A DNA stretch of 12,175 nt from Oscillospiraceae bacterium. Lineage in GTDB: Bacteria; Bacillota_A; Clostridia; Oscillospirales; Ruminococcaceae. Below are positions 1 through 5,815 of this stretch, one piece after another. Location of the stretch: NCBI GenBank assembly GCA_900766795.1, contig CAAFWX010000071.1:1-12175 (forward strand), read 5' to 3'. The notes beneath the pieces are model-generated. The model did not search any database and had not been told where the DNA came from. It worked only from the letters and a program-made list of their open reading frames with translations. A program made the translations under genes and the position numbers. Position 1 is the first letter of the stretch, and every line of letters starts with the position of its first letter.

Positions 1-734
1 TCCGTCCTTTCGCGTGAGCAATCGCAGTAATACTGCGCGTTCCAGCTGTCCAGAATCTCTGCGCCAAGCCCCTCAAGTGCGGCTGCCGCAACCTTTTCAG
101 GCTCAAGCCCCTTTTCCAGCATTGCGGTTATCGACTCCATTTTATTGAGGTTCTTTTCGATAATATCAACCGCGCTGTCCTGCACGGGGGGCACAAGCTG
201 CACCATAAAGCCGCCTGCCGCCTTTACGGAAGCGTCGTCGTCAAACACTATACCCAGAGAAAGCACCGTCGGAATCTGCTCGCTTATATTATAGTATGCG
301 GTGATATCCTCCGCGATATTTCCCGACGCCAGCGGAATCTGCCCGCAGTAAGGCTCTTTCAGCCCCATATCCTTGACGACGGTCAGAAAACCGTCCTGTC
401 CGACGCAGCCTGCGACATTCAGCCTGCCGTCCTCTCTCAGCGGCACCTCCGCCTTTGGATTGCCCGCGCAGCACTTGACGTTTCCGCGATAGTCCGACAC
501 CACCATCAGCGTGCCGCAGGGTCCGCCGCCGTTAATCCGCAGGGTCAGGGTATCGCCCTCATATTTCAGCATTGCTCCCATAATCGAGCCTGCCGTGGTC
601 ATTCTGCCAAGCGCCGCCGTTACGGCGGGGGTGGTTTCATGCACTCGCGCCAGCTCCCGCACCATGTCTGTGGAATCTATTGCCGAACAAAGTACGCTTC
701 CGTCCTCCGAAAGCGCTCTTACAATCTTTCCCAT
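1..734 (-). CDS. hslO: Hsp33 redox-regulated chaperone, partial (C-terminus outside window)
   Basis: Hsp33 is a cytoplasmic holdase chaperone switched on by oxidation and unfolding of its C-terminal zinc centre. The 244 codons visible here match the family well: an N-terminal MGKIVRALSEDGSV, the central INGGGPCGTLMVVSDYRGNVK stretch (about residues 69-89), the GYAE/GNIAEDITAYY-type linker region near 140-150, and the first zinc ligand pair C237-D-C239 in YYCDCSRER, close to C232/C234 of the E. coli protein. The second pair (CxxC) and the stop lie beyond base 1, so about 45-50 residues are missing from the window, not from the gene. The ATG at 732-734 is chosen because AGGAG lies 6 nt before it and the Hsp33 alignment begins there. 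It is the third gene of an operon, 17 nt after the methyltransferase stop, and is probably driven by the promoter at 1838-1866. Identification is firm; the symbol follows the family. Confidence 0.93.
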   Translation of the reverse strand, partial: MGKIVRALSEDGSVLCSAIDSTDMVRELARVHETTPAVTAALGRMTTAGSIMGAMLKYEGDTLTLRINGGGPCGTLMVVSDYRGNVKCCAGNPKAEVPLREDGRLNVAGCVGQDGFLTVVKDMGLKEPYCGQIPLASGNIAEDITAYYNISEQIPTVLSLGIVFDDDASVKAAGGFMVQLVPPVQDSAVDIIEKNLNKMESITAMLEKGLEPEKVAAAALEGLGAEILDSWNAQYYCDCSRERT

Positions 735-751
735 TAGTATCTCCTGTATCT

Positions 752-1504
752 TTATCTTTTCCTAGCCGCAAACAGCAGCTTCTCGCTTTGCTCGTGCGGT
801 TCATTATATGTCAGATAGTCGTAAACCGCCACAACCTCAAAGCCCGCTTTTTCGAGCAGGTCTTGAATTACCGACTGCTCCACGGCTATCTCGCGGAAAC
901 CCTCGAAGCTTCTTTCATAGCTTCCGTCGTCGTTTTCCGTGAAAATATCAAGCTCGATGTCAACGCCGTTGTCCTCGGGGCAGAAGGTGTTCTGCCAGAC
1001 AAGGTAAACTCCGTCCACGTCATACACAAAGGTATTCTCCGCAAGGATTTCCCTATGCTTATATATAGTATTCACGTCAAAGAGGAATAGACCGCCTGCC
1101 GCCATATTTTCGGAAAGCCGCGAAAAGCACTCCCCGATTTGCTGCACGCTTTCAAGGTGGTTAATGCTGTCGAGGGTGGACACCGCCACGTCCGCAGCGC
1201 CGTAAAGCTCCGTTTCGGTCATGCTCTGGCAAATATAGCGAACGCTGCCCCCGCTCTTTGCGGCGGCAATGGACAGCATATCCTCCGAAGCGTCCGAGCC
1301 GATGACGTCATACCCCTTTGCGGCAAGCCTTTCGGTAAGGTTTCCCGTGCCGCAGCCCATGTCGAGCAGCAGGGTTGAGCCGTCCGGCTTTTTGCCGCCA
1401 AGACTTGTGATGATTTCGTCGTAGTAGCCGGCAATCTCATCATAGGGCACGTTTTCGGTCAGCAGGTCGTATACGCTCGCAAAATCCGCGTAGCCCGCCA
1501 TCAC
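752..1504 (-). CDS. class I SAM-dependent methyltransferase
   Basis: A 249-250 residue soluble methyltransferase of the Rossmann type. The SAM-binding motif I is clear (LLLDMGCGTGNLTERL, about residues 45-60), followed by the acidic loop after strand 2 (VIGSDAS) and a motif resembling post-motif strand 4 (ADVAVSTLDSINHL). The opening YADFASVYDLLTENVPYDEIA resembles the YqeM-like methyltransferases of Firmicutes, whose substrate is not firmly known, so none is claimed. Start choice is ambiguous. A GTG (1502-1504) and an ATG (1499-1501) are adjacent in the same frame, and AAGGA lies 6 nt before the GTG and 9 nt before the ATG. The yerC stop codon overlaps both (GTGATG contains TGA), so translation is probably coupled. 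It sits between yerC and hslO in one operon. Confidence 0.85.
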   Translation of the reverse strand: MMAGYADFASVYDLLTENVPYDEIAGYYDEIITSLGGKKPDGSTLLLDMGCGTGNLTERLAAKGYDVIGSDASEDMLSIAAAKSGGSVRYICQSMTETELYGAADVAVSTLDSINHLESVQQIGECFSRLSENMAAGGLFLFDVNTIYKHREILAENTFVYDVDGVYLVWQNTFCPEDNGVDIELDIFTENDDGSYERSFEGFREIAVEQSVIQDLLEKAGFEVVAVYDYLTYNEPHEQSEKLLFAARKR

Positions 1505-1788
1505 TTTTCGTCCTTCAGACGGTCGAACACAATCTTATATCCGCCCGCAGCCTGATAGTTAAGGGTCTTGTTCACGCGGGAAATGGTTGCGGTAGACGCT
1601 CCCGTTTCCTTTACGATTTCGTTGTAAACGCGCCTTTCCGTCAGCAGCTTTGCAACATGCAGCCGCTGAGAGATAGCCTTAAGCTCCTGCGGGGTGCACA
1701 AATCCTCGAAGAATGCGGCGCACTCCTCCTCGGTTTTGAGGGTCATAACCGCCTTGAACAGGTAATCCATATTTTCATCTCTTGTCAT
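1501..1788 (-). CDS. yerC: YerC/YecD family TrpR-like transcriptional regulator
   Basis: A 95-residue helical DNA-binding protein of the TrpR superfamily. The family signature is visible from about residue 20 to 75: EEECAAFFEDLCTPQELKAI, then SQRLHVAKLL, and a helix-turn-helix with VKETGASTATISRVNKTL. The tail NYQAAGGYKIVFDRL is typical of YerC. In Firmicutes, YerC proteins are small regulators whose target is poorly defined; no tryptophan-binding role is claimed. The ATG at 1786-1788 has a perfect AAGGAGG 8 nt upstream (1797-1803); a second in-frame ATG six codons later has no such site. It is the first gene of the yerC-methyltransferase-hslO operon and its stop overlaps the methyltransferase start. 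Because it heads the operon it could control these genes, but the sequence does not show this directly. Confidence 0.88.
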   Translation of the reverse strand: MTRDENMDYLFKAVMTLKTEEECAAFFEDLCTPQELKAISQRLHVAKLLTERRVYNEIVKETGASTATISRVNKTLNYQAAGGYKIVFDRLKDEK

Positions 1789-1837
1789 TGATTTATCCTC
1801 CTTAGGGAATTATCACGCGCCGAAGCAATATAATAGT

Positions 1838-1866
1838 ATTTTAGCACATTAAAGTCCATTTGTCAA
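1838..1866 (-). promoter_or_regulatory. promoter of yerC operon
   Basis: On the minus strand there is a perfect -35 TTGACA (1861-1866), a 17-bp spacer and a -10 TAAAAT (1838-1843). It lies about 50 nt upstream of the yerC start codon and immediately after the permease terminator, so it starts an independent transcript. Sigma-A type by consensus; no operator dyad was recognised. Confidence 0.8.
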
Positions 1867-1875
1867 TAGCACGGT

Positions 1876-1902
1876 AAAAAAAGGGGGCAATCACTTGCCC
1901 CC
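1876..1902 (-). terminator. Rho-independent terminator of AI-2E permease gene
   Basis: On the minus strand, 11 nt after the permease stop codon, GGGGGCAA (1895-1902) pairs perfectly with TTGCCCCC (1883-1890) across a GTGA loop, followed by seven T (1876-1882). An 8-bp GC-rich stem with an uninterrupted T tract is a textbook intrinsic terminator. It separates the permease from the yerC operon, whose -35 box begins 10 bases further on. Confidence 0.9.
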
Positions 1903-1913
1903 CCTTGCCTGTA

Positions 1914-3194
1914 CTATTCTGTCTTTTTTTCGGTATTCAGAAACCTCTCCGAGAAATTGTCGATGGTGTCTTCGTAATCGGCGGTGCTGCCGGGAAGGTC
2001 TTTCTTCTTGAGCTTATCGGAAACAAACTCCGAAAACAGCAGATAGAACACCGCAAACACAGGAACGCCGAGCAGCATTCCCACAATGCCGAACATTCCG
2101 CCGCCCACCGTGATGGAAACCAAAACCCAGATTGCGGGCAGTCCCACGGATTCGCCGAAAAGCAGCGGCTTTATCACATTTCCGTCAAGCTGCTGGAGAA
2201 TGAGAACGTAAATCGCAAACCAGATTACCTTGATGGGGTCTGCCAGAAGAATCAGCACCGCGCAGGGAATTGCTCCGATAAACGGACCGAAAAACGGAAT
2301 GAGGTTTGTAACGCCGCACACAACCGCAACAAGCGACGAATACGGCATACCCATGATGAGCATTCCTATCAGCATAAGAACCATTATCAGAAGCGAATCC
2401 ATCAGATTGGAGATGATGTACTGGGTGAAGATTCTGTTAGCCTTGCCTGCGGCGCGGAATATGCGCTGGCAGCGCTCCTGCTTGAAAAACGCGAAGAAAA
2501 TCTTCTTTACCTGCGCCAGCATGTGCTCCTTGCTGTAAAGCAGATAGATTGCAATGATAAGACCGATGACAAGGTTTTTCAGCGAGGTAAACAATGCACC
2601 CGCCGCCTTGAAGATACCCGAGGATACGTTTCCGAGAATGTTCCCTGCCATGGGCTTGACAGCGCCCGCAATCTGCTCAACCAGGTCGGCGATGTCGTTG
2701 AACTCGCCCATAACGAACTTTGAAATGTCAGGGTTGTTTGAGAAAATATCCAGCACCCAGCCTTCCGCTCTTTCGAGGTAGTCGGGCATCTGGTCGATAA
2801 GGTCAACCACGCTCTTGGTAACGCTGGGCACGATAGCGATGAATATTCCCGCGATTGCGGCAAGCACGATAATGTACGCCAGAACTATGGACAGCGCCCG
2901 CGCGAGCACCCGCCTGCTCTTTTGCTTCTGCTCGGGTGTCTTTGAGTGCTTCTTAATGGTTTTCACAAGCTTTGATTCATTCACAGAGGGTTGTTTCTTA
3001 GCCGCGGCGGGCTTTCCGTCGCGTATCCCCTTGAACACCTTGTTCTCCAGCATTTTGACCAGCGGGTTCATGATATAGGCGATAACGATTCCGCAAATCA
3101 GCGGAGCCGACACTGAGCCTACCCACGAAAATCCCGCGGCAAACGAATCAAATTTAAACACAAACACAACAAACAACACGGATATTATTATCAC
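1914..3194 (-). CDS. AI-2E family (PerM/YtvI-like) membrane permease
   Basis: A polytopic inner-membrane protein of the AI-2E transporter family; members are proposed exporters or ion/proton antiporters, and the substrate of this one cannot be read from sequence. About eight hydrophobic segments are visible. Family hallmarks are the central ISNLMDSLLIMVLMLIGMLIMGMPYSSLVAVVCGVTNLIPFFGPFIGAIPCAVL region and the C-terminal LPAIWVLVSITVGGG ... GMLLGVPVFAVFYLL region. A lysine-rich cytoplasmic stretch (about residues 57-95) separates the first two segments from the third. The span given starts at the first ordinary start codon, GTG 3192-3194, which has no ribosome site. The family-typical N-terminus KFNWNKKYTTIAGYCLG lies just upstream in frame, and a good AAAGAGGTG (3256-3264) is 7 nt before an ACG at 3246-3248. 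The true protein probably starts at 3248 (444 residues; see findings). It has its own promoter (3296-3324) and terminator. Confidence 0.88.
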   Translation of the reverse strand: MIIISVLFVVFVFKFDSFAAGFSWVGSVSAPLICGIVIAYIMNPLVKMLENKVFKGIRDGKPAAAKKQPSVNESKLVKTIKKHSKTPEQKQKSRRVLARALSIVLAYIIVLAAIAGIFIAIVPSVTKSVVDLIDQMPDYLERAEGWVLDIFSNNPDISKFVMGEFNDIADLVEQIAGAVKPMAGNILGNVSSGIFKAAGALFTSLKNLVIGLIIAIYLLYSKEHMLAQVKKIFFAFFKQERCQRIFRAAGKANRIFTQYIISNLMDSLLIMVLMLIGMLIMGMPYSSLVAVVCGVTNLIPFFGPFIGAIPCAVLILLADPIKVIWFAIYVLILQQLDGNVIKPLLFGESVGLPAIWVLVSITVGGGMFGIVGMLLGVPVFAVFYLLFSEFVSDKLKKKDLPGSTADYEDTIDNFSERFLNTEKKTE

Positions 3195-3295
3195 GCCAAG
3201 GCAATAGCCCGCGATGGTGGTGTATTTTTTATTCCAGTTGAATTTCGTATCGGGTCACCTCTTTCAAATGCACGATGGCTTTGCAGCTATATATA

Positions 3296-3324
3296 AGTTT
3301 ATCATATTATATAAGTATTGTCAA
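3296..3324 (-). promoter_or_regulatory. promoter of AI-2E permease gene
   Basis: On the minus strand: perfect -35 TTGACA (3319-3324), 17-bp spacer, -10 TAAACT (3296-3301, 4 of 6 matches). The spacer and flanks are very AT-rich (ATATAATAT, TATATATA), so an alternative -10 cannot be excluded. The predicted transcript starts about 25-30 nt before the ribosome site at 3256-3264, which fits the upstream ACG start of the permease. Confidence 0.65.
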
Positions 3325-3334
3325 TAATCAAAGC

Positions 3335-3366
3335 AAAAAAATGCGCAGATTTCATAAACCTGCGCG
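3335..3366 (-). terminator. terminator of cell-wall-repeat protein gene
   Basis: On the minus strand, about 33 nt after the stop codon, GCGCAG pairs with CTGCGC (3360-3365 with 3343-3348, plus a G-U pair at the base) across an AT-rich 11-nt loop, followed by seven T (3335-3341). On the plus strand the same hairpin is followed by TATTTTTTC, so it could also stop transcription in the other direction, but no plus-strand gene enters it here. Confidence 0.8.
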
Positions 3367-3398
3367 TATTTTTTCATCGGCAATTGAGCGGCTTTGCG

Positions 3399-4286
3399 TT
3401 AATCATACATCACCTGCGACGGCGGGAATGCCTTGTATTCCTCGGTTGCAGTCAGATAGCTGTGAAGATACATGTACATGCCGTAAATAGCGTTTGCCGC
3501 TTCGTCAATGTCGGTTGCCTGAACCAGTTCCTCCGTGCCGTTGAACAGATAGCTTTGCCCGTTGGCGGTGATTTTGATGGAAAATCTTATGCACGGCTCG
3601 ATGCCCCATATATCCTCAATGCCGTTTTCCCGCAAGACTTTCTCGCAGTAATACATGTCGTAGCTTTCGTCAGTAGGCGCTTCAAGCAGTCCGCTCTCGC
3701 AGATTCTCGACCACATCACCTGCAAGTCCTTTTTGCTGAAACAGTGCTCTGCCGAAGCGTATTCGCCGTAGTCAATCAGCTTTTCCACAACGCCCGCTTC
3801 GGTGTCAAGACGGTTGTCCCCGCTTACTCCCTCGGAAAAGCTTATCGCAAAGTCCGCGGGGCGCCTGCCCTTGACAGAGCGCTTTCCCGACCAGACTCCC
3901 TTGTCGCTGAAATAATATGTACAGCCCTCGATTTTCGTCTTGCCCGTGTCGGCAATGCCGTTTTCCCCGAAGTGGTAGTATTTACCGTTTATTAGCTGCC
4001 AGCCCGTCAGCGCTTCCCCGCGAAGATAGTATTTGCGCCCCTTGCTTGTTTTCGCAAAGCCCGTGTAGACGCCCTTGTAGACGCCCTCGCTGTCATAAAG
4101 GCACATCGCGGAGTCACGCTCCGAAAATTGCGTGTAGACAAGCCCCGTGGCATAGCTGCCGTCCTCGCGCAGATAATGCCCCTTGCCGTCCTCGCTGCGG
4201 AAAAACTCCGCGCAGGCTGTCGCCGTGTTTACGCCGAGCGTCAAAGCAAGCGCCAGCGCCGCTATTACCGCCGATTTTCTTTTCAT
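3399..4286 (-). CDS. secreted protein with choline-binding-type cell-wall repeats
   Basis: A 295-residue exported protein. It has a signal peptide (residues 1-26, MKRK then a hydrophobic core, cleavage likely at ACA|EF). Residues about 27-135 contain tandem aromatic/glycine repeats of the choline/glucan-binding type (GHYLREDGSYATG, RKYYLRGEALTGW, GKYYHFGENGIADTG, CTYYFSDKGVWSG); these usually hold proteins non-covalently on cell-wall polymers. Residues about 140-295 form a separate globular-looking domain I cannot assign (starts ADFAISFSEGVSGDNRLDT; includes DLQVMWSRI and EPCIRFSIKITANGQSY). The cysteine at residue 25 has no leucine at -3, so a lipoprotein is unlikely. The ATG at 4284-4286 is used because GGGAGG lies 7 nt upstream; ten upstream in-frame codons have no such site. 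A weak -10-like TATTAT lies ~45 nt upstream, with no clear -35. The gene follows the small RNA region at 4365-4551. Confidence 0.82.
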   Translation of the reverse strand: MKRKSAVIAALALALTLGVNTATACAEFFRSEDGKGHYLREDGSYATGLVYTQFSERDSAMCLYDSEGVYKGVYTGFAKTSKGRKYYLRGEALTGWQLINGKYYHFGENGIADTGKTKIEGCTYYFSDKGVWSGKRSVKGRRPADFAISFSEGVSGDNRLDTEAGVVEKLIDYGEYASAEHCFSKKDLQVMWSRICESGLLEAPTDESYDMYYCEKVLRENGIEDIWGIEPCIRFSIKITANGQSYLFNGTEELVQATDIDEAANAIYGMYMYLHSYLTATEEYKAFPPSQVMYD

Positions 4287-4364
4287 AGTGTTACCTCCCG
4301 TTTCCTGCCGAAGCATTCTTTGATAATAATACCAAACACAAGGAAAAAAGGCTGCAAATTATCC

Positions 4365-4396
4365 AAAAAAATACGGGAAATGCGAACATCCCCCGT
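4365..4396 (-). terminator. strong UUCG-capped terminator of a noncoding transcript
   Basis: On the minus strand ACGGGGGATG (4387-4396) pairs over ten consecutive positions, including two G-U pairs, with CATTTCCCGT (4373-4382) across a TTCG tetraloop, followed by ATTTTTTT (4365-4372). This is an unusually clean intrinsic terminator. No real coding gene ends here, which points to a noncoding RNA or an attenuated leader upstream of the cell-wall-repeat gene that starts 79 nt further on. Confidence 0.9.
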
Positions 4397-4551
4397 AACT
4401 CATTCTCAATATAACCGCCTTGCCGTAAAGCGCAATATAAAACCCGCTTTTAGCAGGGTGGGTAAAATCGCCCAACAGGTTCACGCTTCCTATCATCCGC
4501 AGTACGGGAGGCCTGCAATCCGCTGCCGGAGCCGAAATCCCTTTTACAATG
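4365..4551 (-). ncRNA. probable ~187-nt structured noncoding RNA or leader
   Basis: The stretch between the DUF1292 gene and the cell-wall-repeat gene has no convincing ORF, yet ends in a strong terminator (4365-4396) and begins just after a consensus -10 TATAAT (4558-4563, minus strand). The predicted transcript is about 187 nt. Local hairpins can be drawn: CCGGCAG/CTGCGG near the 5' end (with a bulge), TGGG/CCCA (4475-4457 area), AACCTGTT with AGCGGGTT in competition with CCTGCT/AGCGGG, and ATAT..CGCTT/AAGGCG..ATAT, in which TTATATTG occurs twice (about 4434-4441 and 4407-4414). The two alternative pairings around 4440-4480 are the kind of switch seen in riboswitches. Candidates are a 6S-like RNA (by size only), a cis-acting leader for the downstream secreted protein, or an unknown RNA. 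I cannot match it to a family. Confidence 0.55.
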
Positions 4552-4557
4552 TGTTGG

Positions 4558-4584
4558 ATTATATTTGCACGCATAAGCGCACAA
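4558..4584 (-). promoter_or_regulatory. candidate promoter of the ~187-nt RNA
   Basis: The minus strand has a perfect -10 TATAAT (4558-4563). The best -35 is poor: TTGTGC (4579-4584) at 15-bp spacing, or overlapping hexamers at 16-17 bp with fewer matches. The perfect -10 supports a start near 4551, but read-through from DUF1292 is also possible, since no good terminator follows that gene. Confidence 0.45.
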
Positions 4585-4605
4585 GGCAGTAATATTTCAT
4601 TTTCT

Positions 4606-4651
4606 GCGGGGCTTCATCCCCCGCTGTGATTAGTATGCGCAGAACCTGCGC
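4606..4651. other. two adjacent inverted repeats after DUF1292 gene
   Basis: GCGCAG/CTGCGC (4637-4642 with 4646-4651, 3-nt loop) and GCGGGG/CCCCGC (4606-4611 with 4619-4624) follow the DUF1292 stop codon on the minus strand. Neither is followed by a T run in that direction, so they are weak or non-canonical terminators; they may instead protect the mRNA 3' end. The first repeats the stem of the terminator at 3335-3366. Confidence 0.4.
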
Positions 4652-4667
4652 GTTTATTTCAGGAAGA

Positions 4668-4991
4668 TTATTCTTCCTCGTCCTCGTCGTCCTCGCCGTA
4701 GGCGGGAAGCTCTGCAAAGCGCTTTAAGAACATCTCGCCAACGCTGTTGTATTCGTCATCGTCGTCAACGGTCACAAGCGCGTCCTCGCCGTCAACAACA
4801 GCCTCCTTCAGCACAACAAACTCGGTCGCGCCCTCGTCCTCGTCATATTCCGAGGGCACCAGCGCGTAGTACACAACGCCGTTTACCTCCAGCCTGTCAA
4901 CAAACTCGAAGCGGGTGATGTTGCCCTCTTCGTCCTGAAGCTCTATGATACCTTCTTCCTCATCGAGAAAAGCGTCGTTATTTTCAATCAT
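4668..4991 (-). CDS. DUF1292 family acidic protein
   Basis: A 107-residue strongly acidic protein of the DUF1292 family, small cytoplasmic proteins widespread in Firmicutes and of unknown function. The family core is visible: IIELQDEEGNITRFEFVDRLEVNGVVYYALVP (about residues 14-45), then a second beta-rich half (EFVVLKEAV...EDALVTVDDDDEYNSVGEMFLKRF). The tail is almost pure Asp/Glu. The ATG at 4989-4991 is chosen because AAAGGA lies 9 nt before it and the DUF1292 similarity starts nearby; a longer reading from 5051 would begin inside the promoter. DUF1292 genes often sit near yrrL/udk-like genes, but not here: this copy has its own promoter and no co-transcribed partner. Two hairpins follow the stop, without a T tract. 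Confidence 0.88.
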   Translation of the reverse strand: MIENNDAFLDEEEGIIELQDEEGNITRFEFVDRLEVNGVVYYALVPSEYDEDEGATEFVVLKEAVVDGEDALVTVDDDDEYNSVGEMFLKRFAELPAYGEDDEDEEE

Positions 4992-5035
4992 CTTGCATTT
5001 TCCTTTCGTGTTTTCAAGAAGCAAATTCTGATTAT

Positions 5036-5064
5036 ATTTTACACCATCCACACAGCAAAGTCAA
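5036..5064 (-). promoter_or_regulatory. promoter of DUF1292 gene
   Basis: Minus strand: -35 TTGACT (5059-5064, 5 of 6), 17-bp spacer, -10 TAAAAT (5036-5041, 5 of 6), followed by ATAATC. It lies about 45 nt before the start codon and points away from the large RNA promoter at 5181. Confidence 0.75.
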
Positions 5065-5119
5065 GAGGAAATTTGTTGATTTGGGTCAGCAAAGCGTTTT
5101 TTCAGACTTTTCTATATGT

Positions 5120-5147
5120 TTGAACAAAACGGGACGGAAAATATTAT
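5120..5147 (+). promoter_or_regulatory. possible second promoter upstream of the large RNA
   Basis: Plus strand: TTGAAC (5120-5125), 16-bp spacer, TATTAT (5142-5147). Matches are fair but the region is AT-rich, so chance is possible. If real it would add about 65 nt to the 5' end of the large RNA. Confidence 0.3.
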
Positions 5148-5180
5148 ACAAAGTGACAGGCATAAAATTGCAGTTTTCTA

Positions 5181-5209
5181 TTGACTTTTCACAAAAGATG
5201 TGGTAATAT
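5181..5209 (+). promoter_or_regulatory. promoter of the large noncoding RNA
   Basis: Plus strand: -35 TTGACT (5181-5186), 17-bp spacer, -10 TAATAT (5204-5209) preceded by TGG, i.e. an extended -10. A TATAAT at 5209-5214 overlaps but would give a 22-bp spacer. Start predicted near 5216. A strong promoter followed by no gene for over 700 nt is the main sign of a stable RNA. Confidence 0.75.
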
Positions 5210-5292
5210 ATAATCAAGGAAAAAGAAAGAAGCAGCCACGGGAAAAAGGAACGACCCGCACCTCGAGCTTCTTCCGAAACCTTAATCTCACG

Positions 5293-5447
5293 AATGGAGG
5301 TCAGTCCGATGAACCGCTGAGTTCGCCGATGAAGTAACGGGCACAGACCCGCAGCTATCCGAAAGGAGTTACTCCGATGGCTACCGACTGACGCGCAGAA
5401 TGCGCACCGACACTCTAGCTTTAAGCAGAAAGGAAGCGAATCCGATG
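5293..5447 (+). repeat. three masked Shine-Dalgarno/ATG units with exact 68-nt period
   Basis: TCCGATG occurs at 5305-5311, 5373-5379 and 5441-5447, exactly 68 nt apart. Each is preceded by a purine block (AATGGAGG, AAAGGAG, AAAGGAAG) that ends 8 nt before the ATG and can pair with the following TCC or CTCC (clearest: GGAG TTA CTCC). The ATGs open ORFs of 3, 4 and 22 codons, the last MEIIEEQSYSSAESHSADRSDN-like in outline (5445-5513). Whether these are translated, or are just a repeated RNA hairpin, cannot be told from sequence. Confidence 0.5.
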
Positions 5448-5815
5448 GAAATAATTGAAGAACAATCCTACTCGTCTGCGGAGTCGCATTCCGCTGACCG
5501 CTCGGACAACTGAGAGGGCGATGATCTGCACGGGCGCCTGTCTTGCCCAAAGGTGCAGAATCCGTCAAAGCAGAGCGTGTGGCTCATAATGAAAAATCCG
5601 GGCGCAAGGCATACCGCAGATGGGATTCTACCGCTTCGGCGTTTACATAGATTATCTTGCAAGGAAACAGGGTGGTTCAAATGTACGCTAAAGGTTTACG
5701 GAATGATTACACTGCTGTGAAAGGATTGAGACCAATGTCCTGACAAGGTTTCTTGAAATCTTACGAAGGAAGTACAAGCCAATGCACTGAATTGCGCAAC
5801 AATTGAATAATACGA

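Noticed and set aside
1905..2723. A 272-codon plus-strand frame opposite the AI-2E permease
   Set aside because: Antisense shadow: His/Asn/Glu-rich sequence with no domain and no ribosome site, and it would have to read through the permease terminator region.
4128..4592. A 154-codon plus-strand frame covering the small RNA region
   Set aside because: Arg/Lys/Pro-rich noise, no ribosome site, starts antisense to the secreted protein gene, and conflicts with the minus-strand terminator and -10 evidence.
5335..5362. Resemblance of CACAGACCCGCAGCTAT to part of a cobalamin riboswitch core
   Set aside because: The rest of the cobalamin consensus (the GCCACTG B12 box partner and the upstream GGGAA/GGTG elements) is missing, and no B12 gene follows.
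5086..5568. A 160-codon open frame on the minus strand across the large RNA
   Set aside because: No ribosome site, no recognisable domain, cysteine/serine/arginine-rich composition typical of noise, and it crosses the clear plus-strand promoter at 5181.
5589..5790. Protein-like stretches in shifting frames (a 43-codon ORF at 5589-5720, then a 23-codon stretch ending at the TGA at 5788-5790), as if from a broken gene
   Set aside because: No stretch resembles a known family, the frames change repeatedly, and the segment lies between a promoter and terminator with RNA-like pairing. A decayed gene cannot be fully excluded.
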